64,000 nt of DNA from Prostheceraeus crozeri (taxonomy: Eukaryota > Platyhelminthes > Polycladida > Euryleptidae). A model generated the notes under the pieces. That model saw nothing but the letters and a program-made list of their open reading frames with translations. It searched no databases and had not been told where the DNA came from. The DNA is taken from contig CAJQUW010005569.1 of NCBI GenBank assembly GCA_907163375.1, forward strand, positions 1 through 64,000, written 5' to 3'. Every line of letters begins with the position of its first letter. Within the stretch, counting starts at the first letter, position 1. The position numbers and the translations under genes are program-made. This document shows positions 45,841-55,548 of this stretch, in pieces.

Positions 45841-46136
45841 ACTGCCGGGAGGAAAAATTAACTTTTCACCCCCACGGGATCACAAAGCTAACTTTTCCTC
45901 CCGCAGTTAACTTTTCCTATGTAAAAAAATCATCGATATAGTCCCTGGATTAGCTCATTCGTAGATTTCGCGGAATAGCATCAATTTCATAATGAACTAT
46001 AGACATCTAAAAGTCACAAAATGAAAAGCTACATTCTTTCAAGATGAAATAAACGTTTCCTCCCTTAGCTATCTGTCCATTCCTCGCTGCGCTCGGGCTG
46101 TACAACACAGCTGCGGGAGGAAAAGTTGATATTTCC
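45841..46136. repeat. GGGAGGAAAAGTTAAC motif cluster
   Basis: CTGCCGGGAGGAAAAATTAAC (from 45842), its inverse GCTAACTTTTCCTCCCGCAG (45887-45906) and a direct copy CTGCGGGAGGAAAAGTTGA (from about 46109), with a half copy (GTTAACTTTTCC) at 45905-45917. The first pair would form a hairpin stem of about 20 bp. It may be the remains of a small foldback element; no target duplication is seen. Confidence 0.45.
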
Positions 46137-46180
46137 CTCTCTCAAGAAGATAGCTATTTCTGAAAATCATAAATAAAATC

Positions 46181-46904
46181 AGACCTGCCAACTGTCCCGG
46201 ATTTTGGAGCTGTCCCGGATGTTCCGGAAAAGTTAATATGCTGTCCCGGATTTTGAATTTATTAACCTAAGATGAATTCTAGATCGTTTAAGAACGCATA
46301 TTCAAAAATTTGCGCTGCGCGCGCAATCCTAAGATAAGGAAACATGCATGATGATGAAGTTTGTGGATTTCTTAGTGGAATTGTCCTTTCACGCTGATGT
46401 CTTTTATTAATCATTATGTAGCCCGGATGTATTTCCTTCTATTGAGTTTAAAAAAGTAGTAAGTGTTTTCCAAATTTGCATTCCAGTTTTTGCGACGAAT
46501 GCTGTTAATAAGGTGGGATGTATCTTATGATCTTGCTTTCAGACTGATCTTTCTGTTGAAGAGACGTGAGACCATACTGTTGACTTGTAAACGTCAATTA
46601 TGCATAATCATTCTTGCAATATTTATCAATATATCAATATTTTTGACTGACAGGATGAGTGAGTCATGAATCAGCACACACTGCGATCGTAGCAATTGAA
46701 TGGAGATGACTTAACTTAATGATACCGTTTCTATAAAAAAATAATGGAAATTAAGGATTAAAATGAGGATGCGTCCTATACGCAGGCACACAGTCTTTCC
46801 ATCGCTTTTGGGGTTAAATATCCACTGCGTCCTATACATGGTATCGTCCTATACGCGGTAATAAAATTTGTCCCGGATTTTCATGTTTCAAGGTTGGCAG
46901 GTCT
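46181..46904. mobile_element. hAT-type MITE, AGACCTGCCAAC ends
   Basis: AGACCTGCCAACTGTCCCGG at the left is mirrored by GGTTGGCAGGTCT at the right. GTCCCGGATTTT subterminal repeats occur three times on the left and once on the right, and CGTCCTATACGC-like strings repeat near 46770-46857. Flanks ATAAAATC and GTAAAATA agree at 6 of 8 positions. 724 bp, no coding capacity. Confidence 0.75.
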
Positions 46905-46912
46905 GTAAAATA

Positions 46913-47573
46913 CAGAATGGATGGAAATGGGTGATTATTTTCAACTCCTTAATAATAACGAAAAATAAAGCGAAAATTCTAACAGAAGAAATTTGAATAA
47001 TTTATTGAAAGGATGAAAACGCTTTTGACCACTCACACATAAATTTCAACGGGCATACTATGCGACGATATCAAGAACGACCGTATTTCGAACTATATCG
47101 ACTATCTGATTGACACTAGCATTGTGTTACTTAAGACTCACCCTGCAGATACATTTGCATCTATAGTTATACTGGTAACGTCGTACAGTCTACACATGTA
47201 ATTCAAACTTGAATTAAGAATTTTCCAAACCAGTGTGGAGTAAAGATCAACCAATCAGCCAAAATTCAGCATTCTGATCTTGTTGTGACATTTTGCGATT
47301 CATTGACAATTAATTGCAACCGTTGAAAATAATTAATTGCTAAAATCAATGAAATGTTGAATGGAGATTTTACTAATTAAGCTTTTGGAGGACAGGGTTG
47401 AATGAAAACAGGAAATGATGTTGTGAAATAAATTGGCAGTTGTTGATTCTCATTTTTCATTGTCTGTCTAAGAATTGTTAGTTACACACGTTTATCCTTC
47501 CTCATGTGATGACTTTATTTTAAGTGCTTGTCACTTTCATCATATATTCAAACGTGATTTTCTTCTCTTGCAG
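46913..47573. other. Probable SNX29 intron, nothing recognised
   Basis: Ends in a strong polypyrimidine tract and acceptor (TTTTCTTCTCTTGCAG, to 47573). Confidence 0.4.
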
Positions 47574-47710
47574 TGATTCCAAATGAAGACTTCAATTTTC
47601 CAAAGTTCGTCATGTGAGTTTGAACTTCCCGAAAGACAGTCTCCTTCCTCCCAAACTGCATTTTATACCATTCTTTTTGAATGATTTTGGCATAATAAAT
47701 GAGTCACTAG
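47574..47710 (+). CDS. SNX29: Possible SNX29 terminal exon, mostly 3' UTR
   Basis: A strong acceptor (TTCTCTTGCAG) is followed, in the phase left by a donor at 43569, by T GAT TCC AAA TGA, so the last codons would be N-D-S-K and then stop (47584-47586). AATAAA lies at 47694-47699, 110 bp later, as expected for a short terminal exon. The sequence does not encode conserved SNX29 residues, so this exon rests only on splice signals and the poly(A) string. The alternative is that SNX29 ends at 43572. Confidence 0.45.
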
Positions 47711-48340
47711 ATTTTCAGAGGCAAGCGTGATGTTTTGATCTTCTCTTCTACTGGAAAAATAGTCATCCTGAGTATAAAGTGGCATTGTATGGCAATCATG
47801 ATGTCCAGTTCAATTAATCTTAATTTTTTCTGATACACAGGCGGGAAAATAGCGATTTGAAATCAGCATGAATTAAGAATCACTTTGTCAGACTTCATAG
47901 CAATCTACGATAAAACCGAGCTGACTTTAATCCACGTGAGAATGATAAGAAAGTTTTACACCGTTTACTGAAGTGTCGAATGCTACTAATGCTGAATAAG
48001 CTATTAATGTACAAGCTTCCAAGTGCATCATATATTCCAAGTTAACACACGGCAACATTCATGATCTAAATTCATCCCCTAAGAAATCTCGAATTCAATT
48101 GAGAATATGTCACCCGGAATACAATTTTTAGTAAATTCCGTAAGTTGGCCTTGGTTTTTCGTCCAAAATATAAAACAAAAATATTCCAGAATAAGTTCAA
48201 GGTTTTGTGAATTTCTGACTCTTTTCATATGCCTAATGGCAAGGACATCGAGGTTTGTCAATTTCTTGCAGTTTATCAAACATTCCATTGACTGAAAAAC
48301 CAACATTCCTAATTGTAAGATAAATTTTCAAAATTAAATT
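47711..48340. other. Intergenic, nothing recognised
   Basis: No feature seen. Confidence 0.4.
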
Positions 48341-48436
48341 ATTCTCTCCCGAAGTGTTTATGCCACAATAAAAGAAAAGTAAAGTTTTGGTACAGAGTTG
48401 CCAACGTTTCGGGTCCTGACCCTTTCTCAAGGCAGT
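48341..48436 (-). repeat. Solo ~90-bp unit with hammerhead-like core, copy 1
   Basis: Shares both boundaries (ATTCTCTCCCGAAGT at one end, TTCTCAAGGCAGTT at the other) with 53811-53895. On the minus strand TTGAGAA, a GGGTC/GACCC hairpin and CGAAAC follow each other as in a hammerhead ribozyme core (CTGANGA, stem II, CGAAAC), with two core substitutions. Downstream sequence parallels that after the motif at 41029-41067, linking it to Penelope-like elements, but no coding part adjoins. Confidence 0.6.
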
Positions 48437-49578
48437 TGACTGTAAAATTTTACAGCTCCGGCTCGAACATGAATTCGATTTCAGTCACTTTCAACAGTGT
48501 TGGTTAAACGAACACAAGTGTGTCATCATTACAGGCTATCGTTGTAGACCTCCCAAACCTGCTGGCCTTCATCTCCTCTCAATACAGGCCTACAACCCAC
48601 TGCGAATCGTTTATTTGGATTTTAAAGGAAATCACGAACTTCCTCAAGTTTTGTGCACATATTTTTCAGAACAATATTGATTCTTAGTAATTCTTCCCTT
48701 AAAATGCATAGTTATTTTATAACTCATTTTCAATGAAATGCTAAGAAGAAGTATTAAAATACTATTGATGTAAAACGCATTTTACTTCAATTTTTTAATG
48801 TCTAATCGCTTCACTTGATTGATGAATAGAAGAGACTTGACAAGTAGTTGAATCATATCGTGCGACGCGGCAGCACAAGTTTCTGTAGGGAGCGAGGGTG
48901 AAAGTTGGACTTTCGGATAATGCAATACAACCTATCCATGGCTGTTGTAAATCTGCGCGTCTACCGAGTTACCCGGTTCCTGTTCTTATTAGACAGGATT
49001 AAAAATATACATGTAAATTCAAGTAAGTGCGGATTGAAGTTCTTGAAAACCCTTTCACATGTTTTTGATGAAGCTTCTGAATGTACTCGTCTCTGATTAA
49101 ACTCTAAGATCACCACCGCGGTAGGGACTAGAGACTTCAATCAGTCCCCTAAAATTAGAAAGAATTGTTATGACTCTATCTGCGACTCTTGCCTCATAAA
49201 AAGGTTTTAAGTGGAGAAGAATCATAATACATGCAAAGGCTACTCATTGAAATAGGTCTAGATTAGACGGCGGTATCAGAACTGGTACCGGTAACTAAGA
49301 AGAGAAATCGACTCAGCATCAGCGTGCGCGTCGATTTGAGATTCTCGAAACTCACGAGCGTGACACCTCGAATTCAGGAATTGTGTGGAGGCATCATGCT
49401 CAATGTAGTCATCGTCTTTGGTCATTACATGTACTGTAGCTTTTTGCTGCAATCCTTCTTGGCACTTTCTAAATAGGCCTACACGTACTTGCATACTTCC
49501 TGATTAGTTGCCTGAAAAGTCTGTGAGCTTATTTGAAAATATGTTGCTGCTATCTTTGACTTGTTTTTAAACTTAAAT
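48437..49578. other. Intergenic, nothing recognised
   Basis: No exon or element end seen. A frame at 49276-49494 (-) is unassigned. Confidence 0.4.
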
Positions 49579-50398
49579 ATAGGGACCCATAGAGTATATC
49601 TACTCTCCCTGTGGGAACGAATCTTGCGAAAAACTGGCGAATGTCAGCTGCAGAATATCATGCTTAAGTTCAGTCATATTTGCGGGATATTCGCTGGCGA
49701 AGTTCGCCGGCGACAATTCGCGCTCTATATGTCACCTTTTACTTTTGACTTTCTCTCTTATATTCTTTAGTAATCCGCCTCTACAGCCGAGGCTCTATTC
49801 TCTCCCTCACCTCCTCACTATCCCCCACACATGCCTAATCTATCTAAGAAATAAGTGCAGACTCATTCTTTGATAATGATAAGAATATAGAGAATCCGCA
49901 TATATCAATTTTCATATTATCTCTTGACATTCAATAATTTACAACAATGACAAATATTTGAATAATATCATAGTATTTACTGCGACATTTATGGAAGATA
50001 CATACTTTTTTAGTTTAAGCCTTCGTGAATTAAAAAAAGATCCCTTTTTATCAGATCAGACTGAGTATACAATATATTTTCATGTGAAGGTAATATACGA
50101 ACATTACTACTTACCACTAATTAGTTGCTACAATATCCACGATTTCGCCGGTTGACGAAAAATCAGCTCGCATTAGTTAACAAATATCTACCAACTAATT
50201 AGGCCTATAGCAACTTTTTCGCCACCTGTCGTATTTTAATTTTACACATGTTTTTGGATAAATGATGACCATTTTCACATGCGGAGATAGTTTTTACACG
50301 AAAATGAACCTTTACAAAAATTATCCACAAAATCGCTACCTCGCCAGATAATCTGTTGATATTAGCAAGATGCGTTCCCACAGGGCTATGTAGGGACC
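49579..50398. mobile_element. MITE with CCCTGTGGGAACG inverted repeats
   Basis: CCCTGTGGGAACGAATCTTGC at 49605-49625 is inverted at 50368-50388 (GCAAGATGCGTTCCCACAGGG), and outside it TAGGGACC pairs imperfectly with the right flank TAGGGACCTA. Multiple CGCCAGCGAA/CGCCGG-like strings lie subterminally (49630-49720, 50140-50350). No target duplication is certain, so the exact ends are open; about 0.8 kb, non-coding. Confidence 0.6.
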
Positions 50399-51107
50399 TA
50401 CTAGCTTAGAGGGAGGAATCAGAGCAAAATGTCTAAGAACCACTGGCAAAACATTGAAATAGTTGCATTAACAATCACTTCTTAAAAATCATGCTTTAGA
50501 TGTTTTTCAGCATGTGTTAAACATTGTTTTACCTGGAAGCACCTACCTAAGTCATGCAGTCATGATTTTTAGCATGTGGAATATCTTATCAGATCATTTT
50601 CTGTTCTGTATGTGTTTATGCCTCCAATCGGAGATGCATGTGAAAATGCATAAAGACAGTAAGTTCAGCTAAAATTTAATCAAGATGTTGTGTTTGACGA
50701 CAATATAGCGACTTGATTAATCTTAGTTTAGCAGTATGAACTGTGTGACCTAGAGATACTTGTCGACACTTACCGTGTAGTGCCGCTCACAGAGAACATA
50801 GACAAATGTCATTTTCTCGAGAACCTCAGTCTGCTCCCAATTGGATTTATATGTGCTTTCTTTGATCTTGTCTAACAAGAAGCACCGGGTAATGTGCAGT
50901 TTCAATAGGGTGTACATTATTAGGTGAAAGTCTCATTTTTGGTCTCGTGTTGGCGGACCGGCTAAATTTCTATGGGTCTTTGGTCGGAGCCATGGTAGCT
51001 GACCACGACACCGAAACCCATCTAAGCGAAGAGCATTGCGCATGGTACCTATATTTATGACTAGGAGCGAACTGGGGAGCATTTAGGAATCACCATCTTT
51101 GGGCCTA
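50399..51107. other. Intergenic, nothing recognised
   Basis: No feature seen. Confidence 0.4.
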
Positions 51108-51115
51108 TAGCTGAT

Positions 51116-52198
51116 TAGTGATGCAAATGGAAAATTTTCCAATTTTTTCAAAATTTTCTGGAAAATTTTGAAATTTATTTTTTGGTGATTGACGTTTTTT
51201 CTTTGTTTTTGGAGACTGATTATAGTTGTTTGAAAAGACTATGTAATATTCAAAGACCGAAAACTTCTCTATTATCCCTGTATGTTGACTTTTGGTACCA
51301 ACTGCACCTTTTCCATGTCATGTCAGATCTTTCCAAATGAATTTCAGACAATAGATGGATTTCAGATTTCTCTAGCTGAATTTCAGATATCTGTCACAAG
51401 CTCAACTTGGAAAAGATCTTTAATTCAACTGGAGATCTCCAATTCATCTGGATCATATCTGAAATTCATTTGGGCAGACCTGAAATCGATTTCGAACTAC
51501 CTGAACCATCTGAAATAGAAATGGAGGATGTATATTCTCAACGAAGATATCGGACACGGGAAAATTAATGCGCCAGAAGTTTGAAACTTTCATAGATATT
51601 CTTTTACTCATCACAGATATCTTTAGTTTCCAAATATCTCACGAGTTTACAGTCTTTGTCTTCCAATATTGTCGCTCATGAATGCTGCGTGGACTGTGTG
51701 CCTATACTTCACATGTTCAGCAACACATGGAGAATTTGCATCACCATGATCAACGCTGCATAATAGAGCTTAACTTTCAAGCTAACAATTAGCAAACTCC
51801 AAAATGAAATACATTATTTTTGCTCCAGATCTTTCACATTGCATGAAGTTATACCCCTATTGTAAAGCAAGATTCACGTTATCCCAAACGGTGTCTGCGT
51901 AATAATTGAAAATGCTAACAAATTAGCACAAGCCATGGTGTCAAAGGAATGTTCAAAAATGCGCGGACGGAAATCGTATTGTACGATCGCTTTGATCGAA
52001 ATAATGATGAAATTAAGAGTTTTAGACCCAATTTATTGGTACGCAGCTGCCTCGGCAGTGGAAGCGCTCAAATTATAGGGCCTACCAAAAAATCAAAACT
52101 TTCAAAATTTTCCAAAATTTTCCAAAATTTTCCAATTTTTTCCATAATTTTCCACGGAAAATTTTGATTCAAAATTTTCCGTAAAATTTTCATCACTA
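51116..52198. mobile_element. hAT-type MITE, TAGTGATG ends with 8-bp TSD
   Basis: Left TAGTGATGCAAATGGAAAAT; right, reverse complemented, TAGTGATGAAAATTTTACGG. Flanks TAGCTGAT (51108-51115) and TAGTTGAT (52199-52206) match at 7 of 8. Both ends are packed with GGAAAATTTT repeats. The middle (51320-51520) has repeated ATTTCAGAT-like strings in both orientations. 1083 bp, no transposase domain. Confidence 0.82.
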
Positions 52199-52206
52199 TA
52201 GTTGAT

Positions 52207-52836
52207 GCAGTAGTAGATGCATATCTTTATTAATGAGACGGAAGCTTTTGCAATAATGACAATTCACAGGAAGGATGATTTCTTCATTTCAGATTTCACT
52301 GTATGGATTCATCAGATTTCGAAACTAATTGTTCCGTGCTAGGGAACCATCTTGTACATGATAATATTCAGGCACTTGATCAGCCATCAACTAATAATAG
52401 TGCTTTTTAAATCTACTGTTCAATTTAATAGTAGTAAGATTAATAATTGACTTCTCTCAAAAGTAATGGAATTTGATGAATTTGACCATTAGCTTGTCGC
52501 AAGCCATCAAGTAAATGAAGAAAAACTCACCGTGAGTTTTTGTCAAACAGAGTCAACTTAATCGAAGTAAATCAATAAATGTATGAAACGGTCAAAGCCT
52601 TCAGAATGTGATCTCCGGGTGGGCCTACAGCGCATGGTCATCACAACCTTAAATTTAGGCAGTCACTGTCAAACTTTACATGCGGTCGGCCGCGAGTTAA
52701 TTGAATTTGATATCATAGCATTATCACCCAAGTCCACTATATTTCAGTTATTTGATAAACTATGCAAAGTCGGCCTTGTTTGGAGTCACTCACATATTAT
52801 AAAATGTTAACAAATAGAAATACAAAGCTTGAACAT
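52207..52836. other. Intergenic, nothing recognised
   Basis: No feature seen. Confidence 0.4.
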
Positions 52837-53096
52837 TCATTCGAATTCGAGAGGACTCAAATGCTTTTCCGGCATTGCATCAGTTTCGCTAGCAAGTTTT
52901 AATAGCGCGCAAATCAAAGCAATATTTTCTTTGCCGCTCAGAATAAAAAGTTTAGTTGGTTCTTGTATTTTGTTGATCCATCGAAATGCGCATTTCCAAT
53001 TATACTGTTGTACAATTTTCCAGCATTGACCAGTCAATTCGCAAAGTTCTTCAAATGAGTCCAGTCCAGATAATATCGAATGTCCGAAGATCATTG
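52837..53096 (-). CDS. Candidate terminal exon of unknown protein
   Basis: On the minus strand, after a plausible acceptor (CATCAATTGTGCAG), about 86 codons run to a TGA: RAMIFGHSILSGLDSFEELC, ELTGQCWKIVQQYNWKCAFR, WINKIQEPTKLFILSGKENI, ALICALLKLASETDAMPEKH and LSPLEFE. The composition (spread Trp and Cys, amphipathic helices) looks more protein-like than neighbouring chance frames. I recognise no family. No companion exon was found upstream (higher coordinates), and no poly(A) signal follows within 300 bp. It could be a host exon convergent with SNX29, a transposon-derived fragment, or chance. Confidence 0.3.
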
Positions 53097-53582
53097 CGCG
53101 ATCTGCACAATTGATGGCGTATAAAATTCATAATCTCGCATTTACTGATGGTATTCAATCTCTAGTCTTCTCGAGAAAGTACGCTTAGTTAGTTCACATG
53201 CGCTTTTCTTCTATTAAGGCTCCAAGAATTCTCTTTTTGAGAATATCGTGTGTATAACAATTTGCTGTATCTTGGTTTGGGTGACTTTGAGTAAAGATAC
53301 CAAAGATTCCAAAATTTTTACACACAGTCGCAAGCATTTTTTCAAAGCATTACATGTAATTTTTCCGTGAAACTTTCATCATTGATTGTTATCTCTCACT
53401 ATAGTATATTAGTTAGGCAAATGCAAGAACCATGACAATGACAGTTGTCAGCAGCTAACTGCTTCCTCAACATTGTGATTGACTGAAAGTTTCGTTTGTT
53501 CATACTGCACCTTCATAATGCAGCTTCTTATTTCCTTTCATATTCATAAAGCGTATGTTCTAAAAATTCCGGTTCAGCAAAA
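53097..53582. other. Intergenic, nothing recognised
   Basis: No feature seen. Confidence 0.4.
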
Positions 53583-53720
53583 AAGGGGTCTCTCCTTCAA
53601 AATTTTATGGCCACAAATATAACCAGAAAATAAGCTTTTGACTTTATAACCATTTTTAACAATCTGGTTCTACTTGTGGACAACAAAACTTTGAAGGAGA
53701 GATCCGATTTTTTTTTGTTT
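53583..53720. repeat. Small inverted-repeat element (~140 bp)
   Basis: GTCTCTCCTTCAAAATTTTATG near the left end pairs with CAAAACTTTGAAGGAGAGATC near the right, with A-runs outside. The arms are about 35 bp and imperfect. Possibly a tiny MITE; no target duplication defined. Confidence 0.5.
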
Positions 53721-53810
53721 GGACCATGAAGAATCACCTCTTGTTGCGGCCATCTCACATGTCATAAAACTATTTCCCAAAAAAATTTCAACACTTAAGT
53801 ATTCTCTCCC

Positions 53811-53895
53811 GAAGTATTTATGCCACAATAAAAGATAAAGTATAGATACAGAGTTGCCAACGTTTCGGGTCCTGACCCTTTCTCAAGGCAGTTAC
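53811..53895 (-). repeat. Solo ~90-bp unit with hammerhead-like core, copy 2
   Basis: Same boundaries and core as the unit at 48341-48436, with a few substitutions and a deletion of about 8 bp in the AT-rich part. Flanking sequences of the two copies differ, so they are separate insertions of a defined unit, not parts of one duplication. Confidence 0.6.
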
Positions 53896-55030
53896 CTATT
53901 AATTTCTTCATGTGCTTGGGTTTTTGCTCTAACTTGTATTAAGGAAGTAAATTAGGTTGATAGAAAAAATTATATAGACCCAAAAGCATTTTATTTCAGC
54001 TTTAATATTCAGATCTATGAAGCATGAATCATTGACCTTATCATTCCATGTTGTAAAGACATCAATTCAAGTATGGATGCGTATTACCATTGTTGAGATC
54101 CTACACGCAATGAATTGAACGAGTTTATTAAATAACGACTTGAAGAATATCTTTAATATTGCAGTTGAAATAGAAAATTCCAGTGTACTTCAGGAAAAAT
54201 TAGTTGCGATTATTCCATCGATGGATTCTTTTTAAAGAGTGCATGGTCAGTTTTGATCCATAAAAAATCAGAAAATCTATTTCCCCATTTTATATAGCAA
54301 GCAAGACATTAGTATAATCAGATATTAATCGTGCTGCATTCTCAGTTGGAAATAGGAGCAGACTGAAGAGCTGTACCATTTTTATCCAACATCATGATCC
54401 ACATGCAACTCAACAATTCTACTTTCAATGTGCCTGCAAAGGGCAGCATTTGTTAAATTATTGCAGGCGCTCAAACTTAGACGACGTGTCAGTGGTGTGT
54501 TAAAAGTGTGTCGATTTCATAAGTACCTGCAGAGATTTACTTAAAATGCTAACTGAGTATCTCAGCAAGATATCACTTCATATAGAAAATAAAAAACTGA
54601 AATGTGGGTGAATCAATGAAGCTATGACATGCATGAATTTAACAGACTATATTGAGGCTCTCACAAATGTTCTGACTAAATAATCGAGCGATTGATCTCA
54701 AGATTATGAAATCAGCTATCGATTAAATGACTATTGAAAAATCGTAATTACCCCCAATACTGCCAAAGATCTAGTTGGTCTTTCAATTAAGGAAAAAATA
54801 AAGAAATAACGGAAAAAAGGTCGAAATAGATCGACCTAATTGAAAATCAAGAAAGTTCATTTTCCATGCACAAAGTTGAGAATTACTCCGTATATTTCAG
54901 AATGCAGTTTCTGCTTGAATTGGGCTATTACATATAGCCTGTCAAAATATAAGTAAAATAATAAGTATCAAAGGTTTTATAATTATAATGTATAAATATC
55001 AAAATATTTATTACAGTTATATGGCTACAT
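53896..55030. other. Intergenic, nothing recognised
   Basis: AT-rich; no feature seen. Confidence 0.4.
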
Positions 55031-55548
55031 TTAACCGTTAAACGGCGTTGCGGGGTGTTTTCCACCCCAAGTGATATTTAAATACACACAACTTCTGTTA
55101 TACTCTAGTTCGATTGCTGAAATCTCATGACTTTTCTTGGATAATTATAATATTTTTTCAGTAGAAAAATTGGATTTATATTCCACATGGTTTATGATTT
55201 AGGAGTGATTTTATAGATTCCGGTGTTGCGGGGTGTTTTCTACCCCATTCAAAAAATGATACTTTTGTTCATTTTCTTTTCATCTAAACGAAATTTATCG
55301 CTGCCAAGTTGTTTACAGTTACAATTCTGATGTTATTGACTTAGCAAGCGTTCACGTGATCGCTTTCCAAGAAATTCTGTCCTCCTATTTCCAAGAAATT
55401 CTATTCTCTGATTTCCAAGAAATTGCACCCTGCGAAGCTTGCAGTGGAGTTGTCTCACGACGTGATCGATTTCCAAGACAAAGCGCCCTCCTCTCGAATA
55501 CGCCAATAAATTCAGTGCGTTTCTTATGTGGTTGCACATTCTGTCGAG

